From Pontibacter deserti (GTDB taxonomy: Bacteria > Bacteroidota > Bacteroidia > Cytophagales > Hymenobacteraceae), in the NCBI RefSeq assembly GCF_023630255.1, contig NZ_JALPRS010000001.1:1798001-1862000 (forward strand): a stretch of 64,000 bases of DNA. Reading direction: 5' to 3'. The translations under genes were made by a program, and so were the position numbers. Below the pieces are notes generated by a model that did no database searches, was not told the DNA's origin, and saw only the letters and a program-made list of their open reading frames with translations. Positions 1 through 8,478 of this stretch are shown one piece after another. How positions within the stretch are numbered: the stretch's first letter is position 1; each line of letters starts with the position of its first letter.

Positions 1-1
1 A

Positions 2-463
2 CTGCTATTAACTATAGTGGTAGCAGGTATAAGTTTGTTAAGTTGTAAGAGTACAGGTGCAAAGGCTGCATCGGTTTCAGGAGGTGATGTCCCCCTGCTG
101 ATGTTCCAGAAAACTCCCTGCTTTGGTACCTGCCCCTCCTACGAAGCGTTGATCTACACAAATGGCCACGTACGGTTTATACCCTGGGAGCATGTACCAG
201 TTACCGACACCCTCACCTTTCAGCTAACCGGCAAAGAACTAAATGAGCTAACAGCAGCTATTGTTGACCTAAACTATAAAACCCTGGAAAACCTGTATAA
301 AACTGAGTGGACCGACATGCCTGCTACCCATTTATACTTTTATGAAGCCGGCAAAGAAGTAAAACACATCAAACACGAAGAAGGCGGACCCGAAAAGCTG
401 ATTAAGTTTAACGACAAAGTGCATCAGTTGATCTGGAAATATGTGGCTACGCCAGCTAAGTAA
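2..463 (+). CDS. DUF6438-type lipoprotein, 5' end cut by window
   Basis: The reading frame is open to the window edge, and hydrophobic codons precede the first possible start (GTG at 17), so the real start lies outside. Visible are the end of a signal peptide and a lipobox-like S-L-L-S-C, then a motif P-C-F-G-T-C-P-S-Y-E followed by a strand-rich domain of about 110 residues. The PCFGTCP-Y motif is the hallmark of DUF6438, a family of unknown function common in Bacteroidota. Inference: an outer-membrane or periplasmic lipoprotein. The stop codon and 3' end are complete. Function unknown. Confidence 0.7.
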   Translation: MLLTIVVAGISLLSCKSTGAKAASVSGGDVPLLMFQKTPCFGTCPSYEALIYTNGHVRFIPWEHVPVTDTLTFQLTGKELNELTAAIVDLNYKTLENLYKTEWTDMPATHLYFYEAGKEVKHIKHEEGGPEKLIKFNDKVHQLIWKYVATPAK

Positions 464-637
464 CTATAGCTTCCAAAACCTTTATTTTCCATGATTATCT
501 GGGTCTTGGTTATGGTAATAAATTCGATCAATCTCCATTTAAAGCTATAGTTCAGCGAAGCATTTGTTTCACTGCTGTCGAGTAGTTGGCGTTAATGAAT
601 AATTGACAAATTCTCAATCAGTTATGTTGCAACAAGG

Positions 638-1798
638 ATGAAAAGAAAGAAGAAACATAGTTTTATTCTAACAATGCTTTTTGCTTTAGTGATAACCGTG
701 GCAGTACTTACTCATTTTCTCACGCAGTACAAACATTTGGTCTGGATATCTATAGCCTTTGTTCTGCAGTTACTTGCTGGCATTTACTGCATTGTTAAAA
801 CGGCTAAAACAATCGGTGCGGTTTCACAATCGCTGAAATATCAGACTGGCATTGCAGCAGGGGTTCTGCAGGCTATCGGCACTGCCCTTCCTGATATGGC
901 CATCGGTATATTGGCCGCTATCCTTAGCGTACGTGAAGCATCGGGCGATTATTACCGATCTATACAATATGGAATGGTTGCTGGCAGCACAACCCTGGGT
1001 TCTAACATTTACAACATCCTGTTCGCCTCTTGGTGTGTTTGGAGACAAGACAAATCGGACAGGGTAAAGCGGGAAGTATTAATGTTCCCCTTGATTAAAA
1101 AATGGGGAAGACTCACACCATTGTCACAACAGGAACTTAAACCAACCCTGAGAGAAATATCATCTTCATTAACGTTGCTTTTAATTCTTTCTGCAATTAC
1201 AGCCCTGGTTGCCATTAGCGTAGTTTTCTCAGGAATCATTGAAAGCAGCCCCGAATTATTTCAGCAAGACATATATAAATTCGATAAAGGTATGGCATTG
1301 TTCATATTGATGGCCTGCCTTTTTCTCATATACGAATTCCGGAAAGCACAATCAAGCAGCAATGTTAAAGAAAAAACAAATCTAGAAGATACTGGCAATT
1401 CTGTGATCAGAAACTGGTTCTTTTTATTAGTTGCCACATTTATTCTTTTTATATCTGCATATATGGTTATCGAGGCAATTACCCGTATTTCAGAGCTTAC
1501 CAATATCCCTATCGAAGTACTGGGAATGGCAACCGCCCTTGTCGGATGTCTGGGAGAAATGACTGTTATTTACGATTTTTCCATACATCAAAGCGGCACA
1601 ATCATTGACGCAATTACTGGTGTGACTATGGATAATTTTTTTACGATTGTCGGTACATGTCTTATTGCCCTAATTGGTGGAATCTACTTAGGAAGTAGTA
1701 CTGCCATTATAATTTTTATATGTATTATGCTGGCCAATACAGTTCTGATCGTGCAAACAGCCAAACTTAAAGATGAATATCTGGCCTTCAATGAATAA
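638..1798 (+). CDS. Divergent CaCA-type (Na+/Ca2+ exchanger-like) membrane protein
   Basis: 386 residues with about ten hydrophobic helices in two halves split by a polar loop (around residues 140-175), as in cation/Ca2+ exchangers. The first half carries G-T-A-L-P-D (81-86) where the family has GTSLPE, then a G-S-N-I-Y-N-I-L-F segment (about 121-129) matching the conserved GSN-FN helix. The second half has a weaker counterpart, A-T-A-L-V-G-C-L-G-E-M, and a later D-N-F-F-T-I-V-G-T. The acidic residues that bind the cation are kept, but D replaces E in repeat 1 and the proline is lost in repeat 2, so ion specificity cannot be predicted. Alone in its transcription unit. Confidence 0.6.
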   Translation: MKRKKKHSFILTMLFALVITVAVLTHFLTQYKHLVWISIAFVLQLLAGIYCIVKTAKTIGAVSQSLKYQTGIAAGVLQAIGTALPDMAIGILAAILSVREASGDYYRSIQYGMVAGSTTLGSNIYNILFASWCVWRQDKSDRVKREVLMFPLIKKWGRLTPLSQQELKPTLREISSSLTLLLILSAITALVAISVVFSGIIESSPELFQQDIYKFDKGMALFILMACLFLIYEFRKAQSSSNVKEKTNLEDTGNSVIRNWFFLLVATFILFISAYMVIEAITRISELTNIPIEVLGMATALVGCLGEMTVIYDFSIHQSGTIIDAITGVTMDNFFTIVGTCLIALIGGIYLGSSTAIIIFICIMLANTVLIVQTAKLKDEYLAFNE

Positions 1799-1990
1799 AA
1801 ATAAAACGATAGGATAAAAACGTTGCCACTTATACTGTATTAGCGTTAGTAGGCTGACTCTAGGAATATAAACATTTGAGCAAGAAATTAACTTTGGTGT
1901 TGGTAGACGTTTACAGATATAAAGCCCCGACACATTGCCAAAACCATTAGCTACTCCCCCACTTCACCTACATAATTTATCAAATAAGCC

Positions 1991-1998
1991 TACCTTTG
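1991..1998 (+). promoter_or_regulatory. Candidate -7 box (TACCTTTG) for yjdM
   Basis: Exact match to the Bacteroidota -7 consensus TAnnTTTG, about 75 nt before the yjdM start. No TTG is seen at the expected -33 distance, so this is only a partial promoter match. Confidence 0.35.
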
Positions 1999-2071
1999 CA
2001 AGAGTAATACTTCTGATAGCAAGTATAACTACCAGTATCTAATTAGCTGTAAATTTAAACTGTACAACACG

Positions 2072-2413
2072 ATGTCAGAAGAAATGAAACAATGCCCGAA
2101 ATGTAATTCGCCTTATGGTTACGCGATGGGTGATGAACTATACGCTTGCCCGGAATGCGGAAATGAGTGGAACCCGAATGAAGTGGAAGAAGAAACCGGT
2201 CTGAAAGTAGTAGATGCAAATGGCAATATACTTCAGGATGGGGACTCAGTTGTTGTAATCAAAGACCTGCCGGTAAAAGGTGCTCCAAAACCAGTAAAGG
2301 CTGGCACCAAAGTAAAAAACATACGCCTGACAGACGGAGACCATAACATCGACTGTAAAATTGACGGCTTCGGCTCTATGGGGCTTAAATCTGAATTTGT
2401 AAGAAAGGCTTAG
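2072..2413 (+). CDS. yjdM: YjdM/PhnA family zinc-ribbon protein
   Basis: 113 residues, the family's usual length. The N-terminal zinc ribbon has Cys at 8, 11, 26 and 29 (C-P-K-C and C-P-E-C pairs), followed by the compact C-terminal domain with [13 protein letters not shown] and the ending G-L-K-S-E-F-V-R-K. The family was named PhnA from an old link to alkylphosphonate use, but that is not an enzymatic assignment; the biochemical role is unknown. It stands alone between two membrane-protein genes. Confidence 0.9.
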   Translation: MSEEMKQCPKCNSPYGYAMGDELYACPECGNEWNPNEVEEETGLKVVDANGNILQDGDSVVVIKDLPVKGAPKPVKAGTKVKNIRLTDGDHNIDCKIDGFGSMGLKSEFVRKA

Positions 2414-2535
2414 TAATTCATTAAAGTCTTATAGTTTGCTAACAGCCTGTCACTATTCTGTTCCCAGAAGCTCAGCAGATACTATAGGCTCAGTTTAAAA
2501 AACTGAAAGTATAAACTATACTTTCTAACCTGGAA

Positions 2536-2564
2536 CAGCGCTGAACAACCAATGTTCAGCGCTG
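2536..2564. repeat. Perfect 12-bp inverted repeat between yjdM and the VIT1 gene
   Basis: Arms CAGCGCTGAACA and TGTTCAGCGCTG pair perfectly around a 5-nt loop. No T-run follows on either strand, so it could be a weak terminator for yjdM or a structured 5' region of the next gene. Confidence 0.6.
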
Positions 2565-2610
2565 CTGCTTTACAGAGAGCAAATCGGTATAAGATGCGTA
2601 TGTAAAAACT

Positions 2611-3333
2611 ATGGCGCACAACGAAGACACTGCTCATAATCTCTTCTCAAAGTTTCAGGAGTACCTGGGTCAGTTCGTATATGGCGGCATCGATGGCTGC
2701 GTAACCACCTTTGCAGTTGTTTCAGGGGCTGTGGGCGCCAACCTCGATAGTTCTATCATTATTATACTTGGCTTTGCTAACCTGCTCGCCGATGGCTTTT
2801 CTATGTCGGTGGGTGCTTACCTTTCTGCCAAATCGGAGCGCGACAGCTACGACAAACACAAACGAACCGAATACTACGAGATAGAAAAGTATCCAGAAAT
2901 TGAGGTGCAGGAAGTACGCGACGCTTACCGGGCCAAAGGCTTTGATGGAGAACTGCTGGAACAGGTGGTTGCTGTGATTACCAAAGATAAAGACCGCTGG
3001 GCCGATGATATGATGGCCAATGAATTACAACTAATTAAAGATTCTAAATCACCAATGGCTATTGGCCTGGTAACATATACTTCCTTCCTCCTGATCGGGA
3101 TGATTCCTTTGTCGGTTTATGTCTGGGATTATATTGTTGGTTTTCCGGGGCAGGTATTTCTCTGGGCTTGTGTGCTCACTTTTACTGGTTTTGCCATTAT
3201 CGGATTTCTTAAAAGCTATGTAACAGGCGTTAATCGTTGGCGCGGCATTCTGGAAACTTTAGCACTTGGCGCGTTGGCAGCAGGCGTCTCGTTTATAGTT
3301 GGCGATGTGCTGGAACGCTGGATCAGTAATTAA
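2611..3333 (+). CDS. VIT1/CCC1 family transporter (Fe2+/Mn2+ type)
   Basis: 240 residues. An N-terminal helix pair carries Y-G-G-I-D-G-C-V-T-T-F-A-V-V-S-G and A-D-G-F-S-M-S-V-G-A-Y-L-S, the signatures of VIT1/CCC1 iron and manganese transporters. A charged cytosolic segment follows (about residues 73-145, E/K/D-rich, containing the E-x-x-E pattern of the metal-binding domain), then three more helices. Characterised members export or store Fe2+/Mn2+. Inference: metal detoxification at the inner membrane. The stress proteins downstream are on the same strand but 389 bp away, so co-transcription is unlikely. Confidence 0.85.
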   Translation: MAHNEDTAHNLFSKFQEYLGQFVYGGIDGCVTTFAVVSGAVGANLDSSIIIILGFANLLADGFSMSVGAYLSAKSERDSYDKHKRTEYYEIEKYPEIEVQEVRDAYRAKGFDGELLEQVVAVITKDKDRWADDMMANELQLIKDSKSPMAIGLVTYTSFLLIGMIPLSVYVWDYIVGFPGQVFLWACVLTFTGFAIIGFLKSYVTGVNRWRGILETLALGALAAGVSFIVGDVLERWISN

Positions 3334-3722
3334 CTTTATACTTCTCCTTTTTTACAATACTTTATCAAGTCATTACCAACTCATCCTATAAAAACACAAC
3401 TACATAGTTAAACCATGTGACAAAAAATCATCATTTATTATACTTCAGAAAATATATAAGCAGGCACAGAGGCTCCTTCTTTCAGTTACCTGGAAAGAAT
3501 TTAATTAATATATTTTAAATATTTTTAATGTCTGTGAATGCTTCCTTTACACAGGCTGTTACGCCTTTTCACTAAAATCTACAGCTTTATCTTCCCGCTT
3601 TTGTAGCTTCTTCAATTGCTTTTTATATAACCCCTCACCTGTGCTGCCGTAAAACAAACGAGTTATTTAAGAAGATTGCAATCTTAAAAAAAACATATTT
3701 AAATATATCATATTATACAAAT
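3334..3722. other. AT-rich 389-bp gap before the stress genes
   Basis: Mostly A/T-rich sequence. It contains a possible 32-codon minus-strand ORF (listed separately). The 60 bp next to the downstream gene are almost pure A/T, which fits a promoter region, but no exact TAnnTTTG box is seen. No RNA gene or repeat recognised. Confidence 0.5.
3559..3657 (-). CDS. Possible 32-aa small protein (basic/charged), unrecognised
   Basis: Below usual gene-calling length. On the minus strand a TTG at 3657 opens 32 codons ending at 3559. The product starts M-F-Y-G-S-T-G-E-G-L-Y and continues with a lysine/glutamine-rich helix, ending D-F-S-E-K-A. The composition (alternating K, L, E, D; no low-complexity runs) looks more like protein than random AT-rich sequence, and an in-frame TAA four codons upstream limits the start. 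No RBS is visible. It could equally be the tail of a decayed gene. Confidence 0.25.
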   Translation of the reverse strand: MFYGSTGEGLYKKQLKKLQKREDKAVDFSEKA

Positions 3723-4250
3723 ATGAGCAAACAGTCTAAAAAAGTGCAACTATCCGAATTTGAAGAAAAGCTTCAGGAAAGCAGGTTGCAGGCAGAGAGA
3801 GCCGGGACACAGCCTGGTGCTCCTAAAGAGCCTTTCAGGATTGAGCGGGATGATGTAGCTGACAGGGAAGAGAAAGTTATACCAGTGATAGAAGAGCAGG
3901 TGCATGTAGAGAAAAGAACAGTAGAATCAGGTAAAGTTCGGATCTCTAAAAATGTGCGTGAAGACGAAGTAATGGTTGATATCCCGGTTGTACACGAAGA
4001 AGTGGACGTACAGCGCATACCTGTTGACCAATACGTTGAGCAGGCCCCTCCCGCTGTTCGCTATGAAGGCGATAAAATGATTATTTCAGTGCTGCGTGAA
4101 GAGCTTGTATTAGTTAAACGCATAAAGGTGGTAGAAGAACTGCACATAACAAATCGGCGGGTAGAAGACCATAAAACACAACCAATTAACCTGCGCCGTG
4201 AAGAAATTAACATAGAACGGTTACGGAATGATGATTTAAACACACCATAA
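3723..4250 (+). CDS. YsnF/AvaK (DUF2382) domain protein
   Basis: 175 residues, acidic and charged, without signal peptide or membrane segment. From about residue 50 it shows the DUF2382 pattern: V-I-P-V-I-E-E-Q-V-H-V-E-K-R, then V-E-S-G-K-V-R-I, then I-P-V-V-H-E-E-V-D-V-Q-R-I-P-V, i.e. repeated strands of I-x-V-x-E-E-x-V-x-V-x-R. The family (B. subtilis YsnF, Anabaena AvaK, PRC-barrel-associated) is linked to general stress but has no known biochemical activity. A paralogue with an added N-terminal domain follows 64 bp downstream, so the pair is probably co-regulated. Confidence 0.8.
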   Translation: MSKQSKKVQLSEFEEKLQESRLQAERAGTQPGAPKEPFRIERDDVADREEKVIPVIEEQVHVEKRTVESGKVRISKNVREDEVMVDIPVVHEEVDVQRIPVDQYVEQAPPAVRYEGDKMIISVLREELVLVKRIKVVEELHITNRRVEDHKTQPINLRREEINIERLRNDDLNTP

Positions 4251-4314
4251 GTATACTGATGAAACACAGCTACCCAACACATTAATCAATTTTTAACACA
4301 AACAATTTAAAACT

Positions 4315-5172
4315 ATGGCACAAACAGTGATAGGAATTTTCGAGAAAGGTATAGATGCGCAAACTGCTGTGCAAAAGTTGGAAAGCAACAGAATTCCTTC
4401 AGATCATATAGATATTTCAAACCAGAGTTCTGCTTCGCAGGTAAGCGGTACTACTCAAACACACAGTTCAGATAAAGTAAGCAGCTTCTTTGGCTCTTTG
4501 TTCGGAAGCGACAAAGATGAAACAAGAAAGTATAGCGATGTGGCTCGTAAAGGCTGGGTTGTAACCGTACACGCAGACTCAAGACAGGAAGCTGAAAAGG
4601 CAGCCCAAACACTGGATGCATGTGGCGCAGTGGACGTGGATGAGCGTGCAAACCAGTTCCGTAGTGGAGCGACAGGCACAGCAACCGATACAACTGCACG
4701 CACCGGAAACATGAATACAAATCAGGCTATCCCGATTGTGGAAGAGCGCATGAATGTGGGTAAGCGTGAAGTAGAAACAGGTGGCGTAAGAATGCGCAGT
4801 CGTATAGTTGAAAGGCCAGTTGAAGAACATTTACGTTTGCGTGAAGAGCATGTAAACGTAGAGCGAAGACCGGTTAATCGACCTGCTACAGAGCGTGACT
4901 TCCAGAACTTTAAAGAAGGAAGTATAGAAATGACAGAGCATGCCGAAGTACCTATTGTAAATAAAGAGGCACGTGTGGTAGAAGAAGTTCGACTGAATAA
5001 AGAGCAGACACAACGCGAAGAAACTGTACGTGGCACGGTGCGCAAAACGGATGTGGAAGTAGATAAACTGAATCCGAAGAACAGGAACATCAGACCAAAA
5101 GATAATCTTCGAAACAATGATCCAAACAGAATGGATCCTAACAGAAACAATCCATCAGGCAGAGGCTTGTAA
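4315..5172 (+). CDS. General-stress (YflT-like) plus YsnF/DUF2382 protein
   Basis: 285 residues in three parts. Residues 1-105 (T-V-I-G-I-F-E-K-G-I-D-A-Q-T-A-V onward, ending A-C-G-A-V-D-V-D) resemble the GSP17M/YflT heat-stress domain. Residues about 135-235 form a DUF2382 domain with I-P-I-V-E-E-R-M-N-V-G-K-R and V-P-I-V-N-K-E-A-R-V-V-E-E-V. The C-terminal 40 residues are Asn/Arg/Pro-rich and probably disordered. No export signal. This is the longer paralogue of the gene before it. A strong terminator follows. Role in stress is inferred from the family; mechanism unknown. Confidence 0.8.
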   Translation: MAQTVIGIFEKGIDAQTAVQKLESNRIPSDHIDISNQSSASQVSGTTQTHSSDKVSSFFGSLFGSDKDETRKYSDVARKGWVVTVHADSRQEAEKAAQTLDACGAVDVDERANQFRSGATGTATDTTARTGNMNTNQAIPIVEERMNVGKREVETGGVRMRSRIVERPVEEHLRLREEHVNVERRPVNRPATERDFQNFKEGSIEMTEHAEVPIVNKEARVVEEVRLNKEQTQREETVRGTVRKTDVEVDKLNPKNRNIRPKDNLRNNDPNRMDPNRNNPSGRGL

Positions 5173-5189
5173 TTAACTATAGTCCAACA

Positions 5190-5226
5190 AAAAAGCCCGA
5201 CTGAAGAATCAGCCGGGCTTTTTTTA
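5190..5226 (+). terminator. Terminator of the stress-protein pair
   Basis: Arms AAGCCCGACTGA (5193-5204) and TCAGCCGGGCTT (5209-5220) pair with one mismatch around a 4-nt loop, followed by T5. A-rich sequence on the other side may let it also stop the convergent minus-strand gene. Confidence 0.85.
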
Positions 5227-5237
5227 TAAAGTATAAA

Positions 5238-6914
5238 CTAAAGTTTCCGCACCCGCTCCAGTTTGAGCATGTTCATCGGGTTTGGCTCCAGGCCCTGTAT
5301 GTTGTTCTGGGTCAGGCGCAGCACTTCGTCATAGTATAGAACGATAACCGGGCTCTCTTCCACCACTATCCTATCCATAGCCTGGTACATTTCCCAGCGC
5401 TTTTTAACGTCACGCTCTAGTTTTGCCTGCTCGTATAGTTTGTCAAATTGCTTGTTAACAAAGTGCGTCTTGTTCGGGCCAGCCGGTGAGAAATTCTTGC
5501 TATAGAACAGCGCCAGGTAATTTTCAGCATCCGGGTAATCGCCCAGCCAAGATTTCATGAAGAATGGTGCTCGGCCATTGTCCACAGTTTCCTGATGCGC
5601 CGGCCCCTGGTTAATGTCAATCTCTACCTGTACGCCTAGTTCGGCCCATTTCTTTTGCATGTATTCTGCCAGTTCTTTGTGCTCCGCTACCGTGCTCAGG
5701 CGCATTTTAAGTGGATTTTGTGAAGTATAGCCAGCCGCAGTTAGCAGTTCTTTCGCTTTTTGGGGGTTATAACTATAACCCGGCACTTTCTCTTCGCTAA
5801 ACGATGGCAGCGATGGTGGCACCATTCCCGAGTGGCCCGGTATTCCTATGTTGTTCCGGAAATAGGCTACCATTTCCTTTTTATTGATCGCATAGTTCAG
5901 CGCCTGCCTTACACGCTTGTCCTGCACGGCCGGGTTCGGGTCTTTCAGGTTGGTTGGGTCGAGCTGGAAACCAATGTATTCTGTGTTAAGGTAAGGCTCT
6001 TTGCGGACAGTAAATTTGCCTTTAAAATCGTCCTGGACGGTTCCGTCGTTGTTCAGAATCAAATCACGGGAACCTTCTCTTACACCCGAAAGGAAATCCA
6101 GCTTGCCCTGCATAAAGGTCAGGAACTCCGACTTCCGGTCGGTTATGAAGGATATTTGTACGGCATCCAGGTATGGTAACTGCACTCCTTTTTCGTCTTT
6201 CTTCCAGTATTTCGGGTTGCGGTGCATGATGATCGCGTTGCCTTCGTCCCACTGCTTAAACACAAAAGGCCCTGTACCCACCGGGTTTGCTCTGAAGTCT
6301 TTGCCATACTTCTCAACAGCTTCCTGCGGAACTATAAAAGCATACGGCATCGTCAAAATCTCCAGGAATGCAATGAAAGGCTCGTTAAGGTAAATCTTAA
6401 ACGTAGAGTCATTCACAGCCAGAAAAGCGGTATCGGAAATTACACCGTTTTTATCAGAAAGTACCTTGTCGTTAAAGATCCAGGCGCCGGTACTGGCTGT
6501 GGCGGGGTCTATGATGCGTTTAAAACTATAAGCTACATCCTGCGCTTTTACTTTACGGCCTTTACCACCTTTAAAAACTTCATGGTCGTGGAAGTATACA
6601 TCATCCCGAAGTATAAAAGTATAGGTTCTGCCATCCTCCGAAACTTCCCAGCTTTTAGCTATGCCCGGCCCTATTTTCAGTTCCTGGTCCAGCTCTACCA
6701 GTCCGTTGTACAATTGCGTTGTAGCCCAGATGTTAGCCTGGTTACGGGCAAAAGCGGGGTCCAGCGACGAGAGCGCCTCTGGCTGATTATACCTGAAAAC
6801 AGTTTTGTTCGTTCCATTTTTTCCGGCTTCAGTGCAAGACTGGCACAGGAGCAAAACGGTGGATAACAGGGCAAAAACGGTGGATAAATAATGGCGTTTT
6901 GTTGTGATTTGCAT
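5238..6914 (-). CDS. Peptide ABC transporter substrate-binding lipoprotein (SBP family 5)
   Basis: 558 residues, typical for OppA/DppA proteins. The N-terminus has a basic start, a hydrophobic stretch and a Cys at 27 (L-L-L-C-Q-S-C) as probable lipidation site, with the relaxed lipobox seen in Bacteroidota. The mature part matches SBP_bac_5: L-D-P-A-F-A, Y-T-F-I-L-R-D-D-V-Y-F-H-D, V-G-T-G-P-F-V-F-K, and Q-A-L-N-Y-A-I-N-K. It would bind oligopeptides for an ABC importer, but no permease or ATPase gene lies nearby, so it is an orphan subunit here. The actual ligand is not predictable. Confidence 0.9.
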   Translation of the reverse strand: MQITTKRHYLSTVFALLSTVLLLCQSCTEAGKNGTNKTVFRYNQPEALSSLDPAFARNQANIWATTQLYNGLVELDQELKIGPGIAKSWEVSEDGRTYTFILRDDVYFHDHEVFKGGKGRKVKAQDVAYSFKRIIDPATASTGAWIFNDKVLSDKNGVISDTAFLAVNDSTFKIYLNEPFIAFLEILTMPYAFIVPQEAVEKYGKDFRANPVGTGPFVFKQWDEGNAIIMHRNPKYWKKDEKGVQLPYLDAVQISFITDRKSEFLTFMQGKLDFLSGVREGSRDLILNNDGTVQDDFKGKFTVRKEPYLNTEYIGFQLDPTNLKDPNPAVQDKRVRQALNYAINKKEMVAYFRNNIGIPGHSGMVPPSLPSFSEEKVPGYSYNPQKAKELLTAAGYTSQNPLKMRLSTVAEHKELAEYMQKKWAELGVQVEIDINQGPAHQETVDNGRAPFFMKSWLGDYPDAENYLALFYSKNFSPAGPNKTHFVNKQFDKLYEQAKLERDVKKRWEMYQAMDRIVVEESPVIVLYYDEVLRLTQNNIQGLEPNPMNMLKLERVRKL

Positions 6915-6937
6915 CCGGTAAAGTGGTCAAAAAAATG

Positions 6938-6945
6938 TATCTTTG
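6938..6945 (+). promoter_or_regulatory. Candidate -7 box (TATCTTTG) for the parAB operon
   Basis: Exact TAnnTTTG match 50 nt before the MBL-hydrolase start. No TTG lies at the usual 19-21 nt spacing; the nearest (6909-6911) is 26 nt away, so the -33 part is weak. Confidence 0.5.
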
Positions 6946-6995
6946 TGCAAGATAAAGATAACTTGCGTAGATAAGTAAGCACTAATCAGTAAATC

Positions 6996-7676
6996 ATGGA
7001 AATAACATACTACGGACAGTCTTGCTTTTTAATTAAGATCGGGCAGCACAGCATTTTGTTCGATCCGTTCATTTCGCCTAACGAACTGGCAAAGGATATT
7101 GATGTAGACAGCATCAAGGCAGATTACATTCTGTTGTCGCATGGCCACCAGGACCACGTGCACGATGCGGAGCGGATTACCAAAAACAATGGCTCAACTA
7201 TAGTTTCTACTTTCGAGATTGCTACCTGGTATGGCGAGAAAGGTATTGAAAAGACTCACCCGATGAACGTAGGGGGTAAAGTAACCCTGCCTTTTGGAAC
7301 GGTAAAAATGGTAACAGCAGTACATTCGAGCTCTTTACCGGATGGTACCTATGCTGGTGTAGCATCTGGTTTTGTGGTAGAAACCGAGGATAAAGCCTTT
7401 TATTTTGCAGGAGATACAGCTCTTACCTACGACATGAAGCTGATACCGGAGCAGTTCGACCTGGATTTTGCGTTGCTGCCGATCGGTGATAACTTTACAA
7501 TGGATATACATGATGCTCTTATCGCTGCCGATTTTGTACAGGTAGATAAGTTCATCGGAATGCATTACGACACATTTCCATATATTGCCATAGACCACGA
7601 AGAAGTGAAGGAAGTAGCGCAGATGGCTGGTAAAGAGTTAATTTTGATGGAGATAGGTCAAACTATAAACCTATAA
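6996..7676 (+). CDS. UPF0173-type metal-dependent hydrolase (MBL fold)
   Basis: 226 residues, the length of the UPF0173/YtkL family. The zinc motif H-G-H-Q-D-H (49-54) follows an L-F-D-P-F-I-S-P-N segment typical of the family, and later come F-A-G-D-T-A-L-T-Y and G-M-H-Y-D-T-F-P, which supply the remaining metal ligands. Cytosolic, no signal peptide. The substrate is unknown. Only 7 bp separate it from parA, so it probably leads the parA-parB-dapB-lepB operon. Confidence 0.9.
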   Translation: MEITYYGQSCFLIKIGQHSILFDPFISPNELAKDIDVDSIKADYILLSHGHQDHVHDAERITKNNGSTIVSTFEIATWYGEKGIEKTHPMNVGGKVTLPFGTVKMVTAVHSSSLPDGTYAGVASGFVVETEDKAFYFAGDTALTYDMKLIPEQFDLDFALLPIGDNFTMDIHDALIAADFVQVDKFIGMHYDTFPYIAIDHEEVKEVAQMAGKELILMEIGQTINL

Positions 7677-7683
7677 GTATAGA

Positions 7684-8466
7684 ATGGGAAAAATAATAGC
7701 GGTTGCCAATCAAAAAGGCGGCGTGGGCAAAACCACCACAGCCATAAACCTGGCGGCAAGCCTGGCAGCCTTAGAATATAAAACATTACTGGTAGACGCT
7801 GATCCGCAGGCTAACGCCACATCCGGTCTTGGCTTCGACCCGGCTAGCATTACCTCCAGCATTTACGAGTGCATGGTAGAAGACGTAAAGCCGGAAGAAA
7901 TCATACTTGCGTCTCCTAACATCGAATTCCTGGATCTGATCCCGTCGCACATCGACTTGGTTGGTGCTGAGGTGGAGATGATCAACCTGGATAACCGTGA
8001 AGAGAAGATGCGTGAGGCCCTGAAGCCGCTGCGCGATAAATATGATTTCATTATCATCGACTGTTCTCCTTCGCTGGGTCTGATAACGGTTAACTCGCTT
8101 ACCGCTGCTGATTCTGTAGTTATACCTGTGCAGTGCGAGTACTTTGCATTGGAAGGTCTCGGTAAGTTGCTGAACACGATCAAGATCATACAGTCGCGCT
8201 TGAACACGGAACTGGCCATAGAAGGTATACTTTTAACCATGTATGATGTGCGCCTGCGCCTGAGCAACCAGGTAGTGGAAGAAGTAAAAACACACTTCCA
8301 GCAAATGGTTTTTGAGACCATCATCCCAAGAAATGTGAAGTTGAGTGAGTCGCCAAGCTTTGGTTTACCGGCTATACTTCATGACGCTGAGAGTAAGGGT
8401 GCGCTTAGCTACCTGAACCTGGCCCGTGAAATTGCCGAGAAAAACAGCGTGGCACTGGAGAAATAA
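7684..8466 (+). CDS. parA: Chromosome partitioning ATPase ParA (Soj)
   Basis: 260 residues, the short chromosomal ParA/Soj type without an N-terminal DNA-binding domain. The deviant Walker A is at residues 9-18 ([10 protein letters not shown]), with [10 protein letters not shown] (Walker A') and [13 protein letters not shown] (Walker B) behind it. It binds DNA nonspecifically when ATP-bound and is stimulated by ParB-parS to segregate the replication origin region. parB starts 12 bp downstream. No parS match was looked for exhaustively. Confidence 0.97.
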   Translation: MGKIIAVANQKGGVGKTTTAINLAASLAALEYKTLLVDADPQANATSGLGFDPASITSSIYECMVEDVKPEEIILASPNIEFLDLIPSHIDLVGAEVEMINLDNREEKMREALKPLRDKYDFIIIDCSPSLGLITVNSLTAADSVVIPVQCEYFALEGLGKLLNTIKIIQSRLNTELAIEGILLTMYDVRLRLSNQVVEEVKTHFQQMVFETIIPRNVKLSESPSFGLPAILHDAESKGALSYLNLAREIAEKNSVALEK

Positions 8467-8478
8467 CCCTACCCTTAC

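Noticed and set aside
4722..5150. Long antisense frame over the YflT-YsnF gene
   Set aside because: Its sequence is the mirror of a repeat-rich acidic gene, giving Ser/Thr/Arg-rich nonsense without domains; a shadow frame.
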